NCBI GenBank assembly: GCA_037501455.1
Contig: CM074856.1
Coordinates: forward strand, 89,354,001 to 89,418,000
Direction of reading: 5' to 3'
Source of the DNA: Lantana camara
Lineage: Eukaryota; Streptophyta; Magnoliopsida; Lamiales; Verbenaceae
Length of the DNA: 64,000 bases
The translations under genes and the position numbers were made by a program. Below the pieces are notes generated by a model. The model worked only from the letters and a program-made list of their open reading frames with translations. It was not told the origin of the DNA and made no database searches. Numbering within the stretch: the stretch's first letter is position 1; the number at the start of each line of letters is the position of its first letter. Of this stretch, positions 49,324 to 62,313 are shown piece after piece.

Positions 49324-52221
49324 ACCTCTCCTCCCTTAAATGGACCTGTCCTCAGGTCCACCGCCTCGAGTTCTGGACTCTTAAGCAACTCTCCCGTGTT
49401 CATCCTACGCGGGTTAGCAACTCCCCGTCAGGAATTAGTTCGGAAAAGGTCTTGAAGGAATAAAGGGTCTTCAATTGCTGTGAAGTCACGACCCTTAACT
49501 CACCGGAACTCACCCACTCGTAAAACTAAACTACGCGAGAGCAAATTAAACACGTAACAAACAACAACAAGAGAGCCCCATCTCTCAAACAAGCAACGAG
49601 AGAGCCCCGTCTCCCGGACAAGCAACGAGAGAACCCCGTCTCTCAACACAAAGAAAGAGAAACTCTAAACCCAACATAAAGGCTTAACACCCCAAGGCAA
49701 AAGCAAGCACCAACAAAAAAAAAAAAAAATAGTCACGTTACACTCAAACACACAAGAAGCAATTAATACAACAACGATCAAAGGCACTAATCATCATATA
49801 TATAAAGTCATGTTACGTGTATGCATATGCCATGAATGCTTGGGGTACCGTTCACCGTTGATCGGGAATCTTCCAGGATAGTAATCTAACTCATTATTTG
49901 GTTTATTCTTGGACGTCCCTCCACCTTTAGCATTACACTTTGAAATGCCCAATGTGATATACCCTTCAATGTCCACCCCAATTTTATTCCATAATCAACT
50001 TTTCTTTCCTTGCGGTCTGAAACTCCCTTCTTGAGTGGGCACTTGATCTTAATCTAATCCAATCCTCCTTCACTACGGACTATACTCAGCTTTCTCGGAT
50101 GCTAGAGCTAGTCTCGAATCCTAAAAGTAATCCTGGTTCATTATGAAAAACAACTGTCGAATCGGTAAACTGTCTTGTTCATGTTGTATGGCCTCGTAGA
50201 TCATCCACTTCCATCGCTCGGTTGAATTAAATCGTACTTTGTTCCTTTAGGATATGATAATTTGATCGACTTTTCTTATCTAATATCTTCCTTATTAATC
50301 CTTGCCAATTTCTTATTGATCCTAACAACTACACGGTATAAAGTATGTTATTCGAAGCACCATTTTTAATCTTAGAAGACTAACTTGATGAATGTCCCAT
50401 AATAAAAAAACTCACGACATTGATCTTGTAGTCGAGGTTACCATCAATCATCGTTTCTCTCCGTCTTGCCCTCTTTAGTTCTTAGCTTTCTTTGCATCCC
50501 TCCTATAGTATCTAAATATTATCCTCGAAGTTCATCCCCTTCGTGGTTGGGATTGCATCTAATGTTAGAACTCCCATCTCAACTCCTACCACTTTTATAG
50601 AATTCCTATTGCTTATTCACCCTTACAATTTCGTCTTTCCTTCTAAGAGTGACCCGGTAAGCCACGACCGTGATTTTAATTTATTTCAATCGGACTCTCC
50701 CCCTTAAAAGCTCTATTCCCAATTCCTTGAACTCGTTCTATTATTCATCGGATAGGAAATCCTCAACTCCTTCAACTTTGTTTTCCCACGGTCCGGTGAT
50801 CTTATTTACCATCACTTTGAAGTAATTAGTAGGGATAATAACTGACTTCTCCCGAATTCTAATCAGCCGCCTGAAATGCTCAGCCTCATCTTTAAATATC
50901 TCACAATGTAATCTCCAATCCCAGTAGCGTTCTCGATTTATCGTGGAAAACGACTACAATCTGCTTCTCTTATTACCATTCTTCAGTTCAAATTTCTGAT
51001 TACCCAAAATCTCATTTGATCTGACTCTTTGCGAACCCAATTTCTTTCTTGTTTCAGTCACGACTTGTTTACTATGTCACGCAAAACATGAGAGAATGAA
51101 GACTTCCTAATCAAGCAAACACCAAGCTATGCATGTCGGGTAAGAATGCTCGATGCATGTTGCACATTTTAACAATATAATTAAGGTATGCAACATATTT
51201 GAGCAAGTACTTCAATTAAATAAAATATACACCAAATTAAAGTAATTAATACGATGTATGATGCACGTGCCATGAATGCAAGTACCTTTCACCATGGGGA
51301 TAATCTTTAGCTCGGAAATTTTGGTCCTTTATACTCAAATTCAACGACCACTTCTTGCATACCCACGGTCTTCTAACTTCCTTAATTCTTCTTATATTCC
51401 CCCGTTTTACCAAAATCCAAATGCTTTGTTGAGCTCCAATTCCTCTAAACCCAAGCCTTTCGATACATTAAACATTCCCAAAACTAACTCGAAGTTCCCA
51501 TACTCTCTAGTACCTCTTAAGAACTCTCAAGATCTAAGTTTTCATAAAATTCAATCCTTTTACTTCCGTGAAACTAGCCTCTTGAATCTATCATGTGCCG
51601 ACTCCATCTTGTAGAATTTCCACTAGTTGTCCCCTTGAACATAATTTTCCCATTTCCTCCTTGGTGGCGAGTATGGATAAATAAACTCATCTTTTATTAT
51701 TATATAATCTCATTTGTTCCTCTCCGATCCAACCATCAACTAAAATATCAATTTGGGTACTTTGACTTCCCATGCTGATTCCTTTGTTAAAATATTCTTC
51801 AATGTCCGAAATTTTTATGATTCTTGAACCTGATTTCTTCTAAATCCCCAAAGTCTTCTTTCATTTCTCATACTTGGAAGAAAACTCGTGATAAGTTGTT
51901 GTGACCATAAAGATTGGCCGTGGGTCGTTGTGGTAATATTATCCTACAGTCACAACTCAACTTAAATATAAATGCATGCCGGTTAGTAAATGCAAATGAC
52001 ACATATTTCTCACCAAAGCACATATTGATGCAAAATGCAACAACTAATTGAACAAAATTTAAATTTCAACATATAATTCTTCAAATTTTCCAATAATACA
52101 TGCTCATGATCAATGCGGTGCGCACGTTGACACGTTGTTCCTAAGCCGTTCGACCTATACTTGACACGACACGACGCTAGAGACCCCGGTTTTACAACCG
52201 GGCTCCAATACCACCTTAGGA
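49324..52221 (-). mobile_element. Element D internal region (non-coding)
   Basis: 2.9 kb. At the left: PPT (49324-49340), GGACCTGAGGACAGGTCC hairpin (49342-49359) and three hairpins of the GAGAGAGCCCCGTCTC type (about 49570-49645). At the right: the primer site at 52202-52213. The longest ORF (51276-51614, plus) is antisense to the element and matches nothing. No zinc knuckle. Confidence 0.8.
52202..52213 (-). other. Primer binding site, element D (variant)
   Basis: Minus strand TGGTATTGGAGC. It differs from TGGTATCAGAGC at two positions, either by decay or by use of another tRNA. Confidence 0.75.
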
Positions 52222-55200
52222 TGTAGCACCCGGGACGATAGGCACCACATCCCCCGAACTACAAGTCTAGTCCACGCATGAAATTGATGATCCAGCATGA
52301 ACCGGACTCATAGCAAACGGGTGACAAAATAAAAACAATACCCTGGCTAGGCGGAATCTAACCCTGTACCAATTAATGCAACAACCTGATGAGTGCAATG
52401 CGGAAGCAATGATACCAACAATAAAATTCAGTAATGGCTACAAGCCCAAACAATTCATAAATATAATTAAATCCAACAAGCACCTAACAACGGGTTCAGC
52501 TAAGCATGCAACCTATCCCGAATCAATAATCAATAATACATAAATGGCACACCGGCCCATTCCATGAATAAATACAATTAAAGCCGTAATAATGTAAAAT
52601 GTGACTCGAGTGTACAAGTGCGACTCGAAAGAAAGCTAAGACTTGACTCCCGCCTAGCTACACCTGCAAGAAAACTGAAAAGAGTGGAAAAGAGGAGTCA
52701 GTCTCTAGAAGACTGAGTGAGCAGGAGCTATACATATATATAGAACATGCACAGGCAAGCCATAAGTCCCGAGCAAGGTTTTATATGAAGTTAGTTCCCG
52801 CGAGGGGCAAGAAGATAGATAGCAATGCTCGGGCTTTACGACTAATTCATATTAAATCCTTTAAGTTCATAATTCATGATAATCATAATAGCTCGGCGAG
52901 TGAGCGTGTATAATTCTCCAACCAAACTCCGACCGTGTACAATGAATATGACTTAATAGTTTTGAATACGTGATCATGCAATACATAACAATACATGTGA
53001 GCAATAAACATGAGACTTTATCGTTTGGACAATCCGTGTCTCGGCCTTCCCGCACGGTGCATAACATTAATAAACATAATACATGAACATGATCATAAAG
53101 CATTTCCAACCTTCTCCCTCCATAATGGTCGGGCCTGCAGACCCGAACCATTTAATAATAACAATATTGAGACGGGGGCTCATGACTCCTACCCGCTCCT
53201 TCGATGGGTTAACCATCGACTCAAGAATAACTCACCTTCCACACTACACGGTCGCGTGAGAGATTCTCAATGAGTACTTTGTGCAATGGCTTAGCTATAC
53301 GTCGGCCCGATGCCGAACCGGTCTTTATTCACACATTTCCTCCGGGCCCAATAACATGTGCATGATCAATGTGCATAATCTCACCAAAACATTTTAAGTT
53401 ATGATCGTAATTATCATAATTCAATTCGTAATTCATGAGGAAACATTTACTCGATAAATATTTACTCGAAGACTCCACTTTGAAAATGATATATATATAT
53501 ACATAAGGTTGTTGGCCAAAACTTGTGACATAAGGTTATAGGGTTTGATACATAGCTAGAACGAAAACACCCTCACCTGGAATAACCCGAGACAAGAAAC
53601 ATGATTGATACAGGTGCCTATTCAATCCGGAAGTCTCCGCCCTGGAGATCAACTGTATAAGACAGAGTAACAGTGTGTACTCTTGAGAGAAGACTCAATA
53701 TGATACCAAATAGGACGCACAACAATGTTTATAAAGTGGTATATCATCTTATAACATGTGTGACATTCAATTAACATATAGGAGATGCAATTACACTCAA
53801 ATAGGTCATGTATTCATGCCATTTAATCAAATGAATTCATTTCATGTAAGGCATGGAGTTAACAATCAAGTTTAACCAATTAAAGATCAAAGAGTGTCAA
53901 ATAAGAGTACAATTATCAATTCAGAAAGCATATAATTCATATAAGTCACATACGGGAGCCAAGGAAGTGAAATGAATACAATAAGAGGGGTTTTGGCGAA
54001 GTTTGGCAAAAGTTGACAATTTTTGGAAATGTACTAGCTGTAGGAAAATGGGAATATCTTGAGTTGTAGAAGTTGGAATTGGGTTTTGTTGGTTGGATAT
54101 GAAAGTAGACATGTAGACCTTTAAAATGATATATGGCTCGTATTCTAGTTCAAAACTAGGAGTAAATGGCGTAGGTCCGAAGTTGAAGGAATGCAGATTG
54201 TGGGTGAAGTGGCGAGACCAAAAAGGGTTGATTATATCTCACAAATGGCAAAATATATTGAGACGATTCCAATTGGAGGTTGTTCTAGACTTCAAGAGGT
54301 TTCTGTCGGATCAAAAACCAAGTCAATTGAAGTTGGTATGAGGGAGAAAGAAGCAAAACAAACTCGGACAGGAAATAGAGGAGGATCCACGGCCGTGGGT
54401 CAAAAATCCACGGCCGTGGGGAGACGTCTAGGTCTCTGGACACAAATCCACCGCCGTGGGAGAAAATCCACGGGTGTGGATTCACTCAAGGGCCGAAAAA
54501 ATGCAGGAAAAACAGGGCATACACACGGGAATGGCTCCCAACCCATTCCAACACCAAACCACAACAAATAAACACATCAAAACCAACATATAACACCAAT
54601 ACACATCTAATACTTCAATTCCAACACATATAATTCAAGTTGAGGCCAAAGATCAAACCAAACAATCATAACACATCTTCCAAAAATCAAATAAATGCAA
54701 ACCATTGAAGTTACAGGGAAACAAGGCTAAGAATTCATAAATTCACATAGATATGCTCATAAAATCAAGCTTAATCAACAAGAAATTAAATCAAATCTCA
54801 AGATTCTAACAAACCCTCACATATACACACACCTACACACACACATAAATAAATATGTAACCAACCTTGGAAGAAAATGATGAAATGGAAGTGATGAGAT
54901 GATGAAGATGATGATCCTTCTTGAATCCTTAATCCTTCTCTTCTTGCTCCAAGATGAATGGGATGAAATGAGAGAAAGGGTTTAGTGTGTGTTGTAGAGA
55001 TTTAGTGTATGTTGGGTGTGTGAGTCTTGTATATATGTATACAATGTATGTAATATATATAGATATAGGATGTATATGTATAAAGTAAGATATTATGTAT
55101 ATTATATGTATATATAATCTTTAGTGCTCTATTAATATATACATATATAATGCATGTGTGAGTGTATTAGTGTAGGGAAATTACGCATATATATGTATAT

Positions 55201-55473
55201 ATAAAATTGCATGTCTCTTGCATGAATGAATGATATAAATGAAATGTTATTCTATTGAAATTAGTTTAAATATATATATATACTCATATATGAAAATATG
55301 TTGTGAAATGATATGTAATGGAATTGCAATTAAAATGATCACCTAGACAAGCAAGCAATTAATCAAATAATCACTTGGTCACATAATGCAATTAAACATG
55401 CTTAACAATTCAAACTCTCAAACTCACACGCGTGGCACGCGTACCTGAATAATTAAAATTGCGGGGCGTTACA
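52222..55473 (-). repeat. Element D 5' LTR (uninterrupted, 3252 bp)
   Basis: Ends GGGGCGTTACA on the plus strand. Sense order: CCAAG/GT at 54866/54865, four palindromes (54387, 54408, 54448, 54468), the A/C-related block, acceptor-like CTTATACAG ending 53653, and the pair TCCCGCCTAG 52648-52657 with CTAGGCGGA 52347-52355. Holds the empty site for C. Confidence 0.9.
54387..54479. repeat. Palindrome array in LTR D (ATCCACGGCCGTGG)
   Basis: CCACGGCCGTGG at 54387-54398 and 54408-54419, CCACCGCCGTGG at 54448-54459, CCACGGGTGTGG at 54468-54479. The other LTR carries decayed copies, for example CCATGGATGTGG near 39741. Confidence 0.8.
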
Positions 55474-55478
55474 GAAGC

Positions 55479-55977
55479 TCTCTAGAGATAGTCCACCAAC
55501 TTGACTACAATCTAACTAGTAAGGATGCTAGTTCTCTAGTAGTGTTTAGGCTTAACCTAAGGTTCGTTTTATCTTGGAGAAAGGATGGTGTCCAACACAT
55601 GAACCAAAAGAATTCACAATTAGCCCTAAGGGGAGCTCGAGCTCCCCTATATATAGGAAGGAGAGGGGCGGCCGATCCTAGTCCTTTTGGACTAAGGATT
55701 TGGTGCCTCTCTCTTATTACTTGATCATCAAGTAATTCCAAACTTTGACTTTTGAATTCTAATTCAAATCAACTTCTAAGAGAGCTAAAAAAATATCCAA
55801 ACTCCTTTTGGATAATATTATACTTTATTTATTAATAAATAGATAACTTATTTATCTAATTAATTAATTCATAATTAATTAAATAGATTAATTTCTCCAA
55901 AACAAGACTTTCTTTTTAATTCAAAATGAAACCAAAGTCTATTAAATAATTAATACATCAATTATTTAATACATACA

Positions 55978-56028
<51 letters not shown>

Positions 56029-57221
56029 AGTGTGAGACATGTGTCCCAAGGACACGTGCCACTCACGTGACCCACACGTGTGATTCACAGGTATGGAACC
56101 CTCTCGGCATGATCAACTCGTTTAATCATTTTAAAGCCTTAACTCATGCAACCAAGTTGTTGTGTGTGACCCTCTAGGTTCTCAATTCAATTAGCAGTGA
56201 CCCCAATTAGATAATTCACTAATTAATTAATCAGTCCACAGATTAAACGACCATAGTCTAGCAATAGGTGTTTAACCCCTAGCTGAATTGGAATGTCTCG
56301 ATTCGATAGAACCTTTAAGTCATTGATTCATGTGAGATACAATCCTCCTTCTTACTATCTCTCAACCAAGATCTAGGGTAAGGGAATAATCAGAACCCTA
56401 ATAATCTGGTCTTAAAGCTAAGTGCATTTTATATCCATTTGATCTCAATCCAAGAAAACCTTTTCTTGAAGTCTTGATCTACTGCCTTGGCCAAAGACTC
56501 CATATGGCATATGAATGACCTTGCAAATGCAAGTGTAGGTCCTTTCTTGATTCTCATTCACTTTCATGAGTCACTTGTGCAGCCCCAGCATAAGCCTTGA
56601 ATCAGTTGTCTAAGGCGACACCCTTTAAAGCTTATACCTAAGACTACAGAGTTAACTCATAAAGCGATAAGGAACCTCAAGTCTAAGGATCAATTAATCA
56701 CATCAATGACTCGTGAGATATTTCCTAATCTGGAAGTTTCTTTTTTTTGAAATAGAAACTTCCTTTCCCATTTAGGAATCTTCTCACACGGGGCACCTCA
56801 GTGAACTTACTTGTTGAAGTAAGCACCCTCACGTATCACGCACGTATCAACTATACACTTTGCACCTCCATGAAACAAGGTGGTCCTTCTTAAGGGCGTG
56901 ATCCCACAAGCAAGTCTTAGAGGAGTCAGGTTGACACTCCCACTGTCTGTAGGACTCATGGCTCAGAGTATTTTACTAATCATGACTTATGTGATATAGG
57001 GCTCGTTTCATGAACCATTTCACCTAAATGGTAGAGTCTTAAAGTCATCAGGATTAGGGGAGTTCTCATACATGCACAATTAAAGTAAACGCATACCAAA
57101 CAAGAGCATATAAAGAAGTGTTGCCTGAATTTGTTATTTTATTCAAAGATTATCTGTGATTACAATAAGGAAAAGTACAAAACGGATATATAGTCGGCTT
57201 TCTAGGGCACTATTTCTAACA
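55479..57221 (-). mobile_element. Copia-2 3' LTR, right segment
   Basis: Continues the LTR after D. In sense it starts TGTTAGAAATAG at 57221, next to a PPT-like GGGCAAGTGGGAGAT. It contains a TATA box (55648-55656) beside the perfect 18-bp palindrome GGGGAGCTCGAGCTCCCC (55630-55647), a long (TA)n run (about 55979-56025) and G-boxes near 56056-56079. Confidence 0.88.
55979..56025. repeat. (TA)n microsatellite in copia-2 LTR
   Basis: About 47 bp of TA. Copy 1 has only a short ACATATATATTT here, so the expansion came after the copies parted. Confidence 0.9.
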
Positions 57222-57237
57222 ATCTCCCACTTGCCCG

Positions 57238-60200
57238 TCAAAGCCATTCTAAAGCTACTCTAAGTCCCATTTTCTGAAGATGACCTTGGAAAGCTTCTCG
57301 ACTAAGGGGTTTAGTAAGTGGATCTGCCACGTTCTCTGCTGACGTGACCCTCTCAATTTGCACATCTCCTCTTCTGATAAAATCACGGATTAGGTGATAC
57401 TCCCTCATAATGTGCTTGGTCCGTTGGTGAGATCTTGGTTCTCTTGCTTGAGCACCCGCCCCAGTGTTGTCACAAAATACAGTAATGGGATCTTTCATGC
57501 TAGGAACAACATTCAACTCTTGAATGAAGTTTCTAATCCAAACACCTTCCTTAGCTGCATCATTTGCAACTAAGTATTCGGCCTCAGTGGTCGAATCTGC
57601 AGTGGTCGTTTGCTTGGAACTCTTCCAACTCACTGCTCCGCCATTTAGGCAGAAAATGTATCCTGACATTGACTTAAAATCATCTAAGTCAGATGCAAAG
57701 CTTGCATCGCAGTATCCTTCGACAGTAAGATCTTTCTGACCTCCGTAAACGAAGAATAAATCTTTAGTACTTTTCAAGTACTTAAGAATATTCTTCACGA
57801 CAGCCCAGTGACCATCTCCAGGGTCAGATTGGAAACGACTTGTTACACTAAGTGCATAAGCCACATCCGGTCGAGTATATAACATTGCATATATTATGCT
57901 ACCTATTGTTGATGCATAAGGTGAATGAGTCATTCTTTCCTTCTCAAGGTTAGTCTTATGACACATCTTCTTAGAAAGACATGTTCCTACACCCATAGGA
58001 AGGTTCTTAACCTTAGCTGACTCCACATTGAATCTCTTCAATACTTTGTCAATGTACATCGCCTGTGATAGTCCTATTAACCTTCTAGATCTATCTCGAT
58101 AGATTTTAATTCCAAGGATGTAGGACGCATCACTAAGATCTTTCATCTCGAATTGGTTCGATAACCATAACTTAGTTACTTTCATGTCATCCTTCAAATT
58201 CCCAATAAGGAGGATGTCATCAACATAAAGTACTAAGAATTGTAGTGAGGTCTCCAATTCCTTTCTATACACACATGATTCATTCAAAATTTGAATGAAG
58301 CCAAACGCTTTGACTGATTCATCAAATCGAATGTTCCAATTCCTAGAAGCCTGTTTCAATCCATAGATTGATCTTTGCACACTCCCACTGAATGTGAAAC
58401 CTATGGGTTACTCCATATAAATGTCTTTATCAATGTCACCATTGAGAAAGGCAGTTTTCACATCCATTTGTCATATCTCATAGTCATAATATGCAGCAAT
58501 GGCAAGCATGATCCGAATAGAGTTTTGCATTGCAACTGGTGAAAAGGTTTCTTCAAAGTCCATGCCGGGTCTTTGAGTGAATCCTTTTGCAACCAGTCTT
58601 GCTTTGTAGGTTGCAATGCTTCCATCAACTCCAAGCTTTCTCTTAAAGATCCATTTGCAACCTATGGGTTTGACCCCATCAGGCAAATCTACCAAGGTCC
58701 AAACTTGGTTGGAGTTCATGGAATCCATTTCGGATTTCATGGCTTCTATCCACTGTTCAGAGTCAGAATCAGAAAGTGCCTCCTCATATGTTAAAGGATC
58801 ATTATCCTTTTGAGAGATTTCATGGAAGAATCCATACCATCTCTCCGGCTGTCTAGGAGTGCGTTCAGAACGCCTTAGAGGAGGATTTACGTGTGTATCG
58901 AAATTCGTGATTGGTTGTAGTTGATCAGAAGGAGACGTTTCTTCAGTGGGAGGCGTGGGCTCACTTTGTACTTCCTCTAATTCTATGATCTTGCCTTTCT
59001 TTTCTTTAAGGAACGGTTCCTCAAGAAAAGTAGCATTTCTGGAAACAAACACCTTTTACTCAGATTGATCATAGAGGTATTATCCTATGGATTCCTTAGG
59101 ATAACCTACAAAGTAGCACAAGTTAGAACGAGATTCTAACTTATCTCCCACTGTCCTCTTCACGTAAGCAGGACAACCCCAAATTCTTAAGTAAGAATAA
59201 CTAGAGATTTTGCCATGCCACATTTCATAGGGCGCTTTAGGGATTGACTTAGAGGGAACTAGATTCAAAATCTTTGCTGCACTTTCTAGGGCATAACCCC
59301 AGAAAGAAGGTGTTAAGTTAGTGAAACTCATCATGGAACGAACCATATCGAGTAGAGTTCGATTCCTTCTCTCAGAAACTCCATTGAGTTGAGGAGTTCC
59401 CGGAGGTGTCCACTGAGAGATAATCTCATTATCTTTGAGATGATTAAGGAATTCTTCATTAAGATACTCGCCTCCTCGATCAGATCGAAGTGCTTTGATC
59501 TTGTGATCAGTTTGGTTCTCAACCTCCTTTTGAAATTTTAGGAATTTCTCAAGAGCTTCAGATTTATACTTCATTAAGTATACATAACCATACCGACTAA
59601 AGTCATCGGTAAAGGTTATGAAATACTGATGATTGTTTCTTGTGCTTACACTAAGCGGTCCACAAACATCAGAATGGATCAAATCCAAGACCTTAGTGGC
59701 ACGTTCCACAGTTCCTTTAAAAGGAACTTTGGACATCTTTCCTTTGAGACAAGATTCTCAAGATGTTAACTCTTTGAGATCATTTTCAGAGAATGATCCT
59801 AAAGTGTTTATCTTGCTAATTCTGTTCTTGGCAATGTGTCCTAATCTAGCGTGCCATAAGGGAGCTGAAACTTTATCATCTCTCTTATGTTTCGTTTCTC
59901 GTTGTATATTCATAATATTGATATTCTGAGTTAGATAATGTCCATTACTTAGAGTACCGATGTGAACGGAAGAGTTGTTTCGTTTGATAAAGTATTTACC
60001 ATTCTTAATATAAGTTTCATAACCTTCACAATATAAAATTGGAACTGAAATTATATTACGAATAATGCTCGGTACATAAAGGACTTTATTTAAGACTAAC
60101 TCAAAACTACCTAAATCTAATCTAATTGTGCCTAAAGCTCGAGCTTCAATGTTTGAGCCATCGCCGATCTTCAAGATACATTCTCCTTCTTTGAGTTGTT

Positions 60201-61140
60201 GGACTTCACTTAGCATCTGTACATCATTACAGATATGAGTTCCACAACCGGTATCAAGTACCCAAGAACTAGAATTAATAGAAAGATTTACTTTAACGAG
60301 AAAGATACCTTTCTTTAGAGTAGCCTTGTACTCTGGGCAGTTTCTCCTCCAATGTCCCGCTTTGCCACAATGGAAGCAAACATCCTCTTTCTGATCACGC
60401 TTCTTCTTTTGGGCCTTCCCCTTCGAAATGCCACCAGTGGGCCTAAGGGGTTTCTTCTTCTTCTTTTGGGCTTTCTTGCCCTTACCTTTAGAAGGCCCAG
60501 AAGAGGAAGATGGAGCATTCACCATCAGAACCTTATTGTCCTTCTTGATTGTGCTTTCAGCAGTCACAAGTTGACTAATCAGCTCAGCTACAGTAGCACC
60601 AGCATGATTCATATTGAAGTTAAGGACAAATGGGTTGAATGATGGTGGGAGCGAGGCTAGCAACAAGTCCACTGAAAGCTCATCTTTCAGTGGCATGTCC
60701 ATGGAAGCAAGTTTCTCAGTAAGGGCGAGAAACTTGAGTCCATATACATGGACACTTGAACCTTCCCTCATTCTCAAGTGGAACAATTCCTTTGAAGTGT
60801 TATACCTTGTAACACGTTCATGAGGGCGTTAAAGTTGCTCTAAGTGGTCGTAAATCTCCCAAGAAAATTCCATGGCCTCATGTTGGCTTTGCAAATCTGG
60901 AGACAGGTTAGCCAACATAAGGCAACGGGCTTGGAGATTATAATCCTTCCACTTCTGGATTTCTTCTCGCTCGGCCCGAGTGGGAGCGTCCCCTTCGGGA
61001 CTAGGCTCCCCTTCGAAGAGAACATAAGTTCTCTTCTCAGAATCTAAAATGATTTTCAGATTCCTCAACCAATCAGAATAGTTGGGACCACTCAACTTGT
61101 TTGACTCGAGGATCGATACAAGAGGGTTTTTGGTTGCCAT
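57238..61140 (-). pseudogene. Ty1/copia polyprotein (gag-PR-IN-RT-RNase H), inactivated by stop codons
   Basis: One continuous 1301-codon frame without frameshift, from ATG at 61140 to the stop at 57238, broken by in-frame stops at 60829, 59758, 59080, about 59053, 58471 and 58408. Order: copia gag (MATKNPLVSIL start), CCHC knuckle CFHCGKAGHWRRNC, protease VLDTGCGTHI, pre-integrase WHARLGH, integrase core with HSDVCGP, RSDRGGEY and NGVSERRNRTL (the D, D, E residues), RT with YVDDILLIG, RNase H with CDASFASD, TTEAEYL and CDNTGA. An 18-bp in-frame deletion relative to copy 1 lies near 58375. The gag-pol order with integrase before RT defines Ty1/copia. It cannot make a working enzyme. Confidence 0.93.
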
Positions 61141-62196
61141 TTCAAAACACGTAGAGAATCACAGAATCTACGACCTAAATGGTAAAACAGAGAACTAGTG
61201 AGCATGCTGAATTATAACGATATACGAAAGATAAGGTCTTTAATCTAATGTAGCTCCCACTATTTTTCAAAGATCTATAATTCCCAAAGATCTAAGAGGA
61301 ACACGTTTCCCAATGGGTACTAAGACCCTAGGTATTTTACCTTGAACCCACGACTCGCGGACATTCTAAGTAGAACCCTAGGTAGGTACATCTTACCAAT
61401 TCTAACACCTTTAGAGGTCTTAGTAATTATTTTTGCATTACCTATCTTTCAATATGGACCCACGACTCGTGCGACATCCATATTTACTTAGGCGTTAAGC
61501 TAGACCCATCAATCATAAGATCATGATCAGAACTTAGTTCGAACGACCCACGACTCACGGATATCGCCCTTGCCAAAATTGACCATGAAATATTGATCAT
61601 TTAAAATGATCAATTAGGTAACTAAGAACTAATAAGCTCCACTAGCTATCCCACGACTCGCGGACAACAATTAGCTTCACTTACTAAACTTAAAACCTAT
61701 TAATGGAATGCTAGAAATTTAATTCAAAATTTGCATCTCGAATTAAACACCTATTGTTCGAAATTAGCTTAATATTTAACGGGAATTTTCGAATCACCGG
61801 AGAGTTCTCCGGTTCGACCTCACCAACATATATGTTATCCAATTTTAATTAGTCTTGATTAGTACAAGTAAAACTTAAATGCATTTCACACAAGCACTTA
61901 GAAGATAACATGCCCTGGCATGTTACTAACATGGGATAACAAAATTTTACAGAAAAACTAAATCGGGATTGGATTGGACTAAACATGAAAATCAAGATCG
62001 CGCAATGAACGGCCCAAAACGGACTGCACGCCTGCCCAAGACCATGCCCGGCAGCCGCGCAGCATCGCGCATGGACGCGCGCGCTAGAGCTGCGCGCAGC
62101 AGGCAGCGTGAGCTGCCAGCGCGTACGCATGGCGCGCATCCTCGCGCGCATTGCGCGTAACCGCTGGGCTGGAAGGGCGGGCGTGGCCTGGCAGGC
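61141..62196 (-). mobile_element. Copia-2 untranslated leader
   Basis: About 1 kb upstream of the gag ATG. It holds four interspersed copies of CCCACGACTCGCGGAC (plus strand) and, at 61990-62190, a strikingly GC-rich GCGCGC-loaded stretch. No TGGTATCAGAGC-type primer site or complete 5' LTR is found, so the 5' end of the element is lost. Confidence 0.65.
61347..61665. repeat. Four dispersed CCCACGACTCGCGGAC motifs
   Basis: Starts at 61347, 61459, 61547 and 61650, with spacing 112, 88 and 103. Each follows a short divergent block. Forms vary slightly (CGTGCGAC, CACGGAT). Confidence 0.8.
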
Positions 62197-62313
62197 TCAA
62201 TTAAAGTAAATGCATACCAAACAAGAGCATATAAAAAAGTGTTGCCTCAATTCATTATTTTATTCAAAGATTGTCTGTGTTTACAATAAGGAAAAGTACA
62301 AAGCGGATATACA
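62197..62313 (-). mobile_element. Copia LTR fragment
   Basis: Matches 57079-57192 of the copia-2 LTR (CAATTAAAGTAAACGCATACC onward) but stops before the LTR start. It is the only LTR sequence at this end of copia-2. Confidence 0.75.

Larger units (their letters stand above)
37558..55473 (-). mobile_element. Element D: long-LTR element with no coding capacity, itself interrupted by C
   Basis: Flanked by GAAGC direct repeats (37553-37557 and 55474-55478). The 3' LTR is the left one (37558-49323, split by C) and the 5' LTR is the right one (52222-55473). The internal region is 49324-52221. Net LTR lengths are about 3236 and 3252 bp. The primer site is a variant (TGGTATTGGAGC) and the PPT is AAGGGAGGAGAGG. 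No gag, pol or zinc knuckle is found. The LTRs have diverged more than those of B or C, so D is older than C, as nesting requires. Confidence 0.9.

Noticed and set aside
51276..51614. 112-codon plus ORF in element D internal region
   Set aside because: It is antisense to the element, low in complexity and matches no family I recognise.
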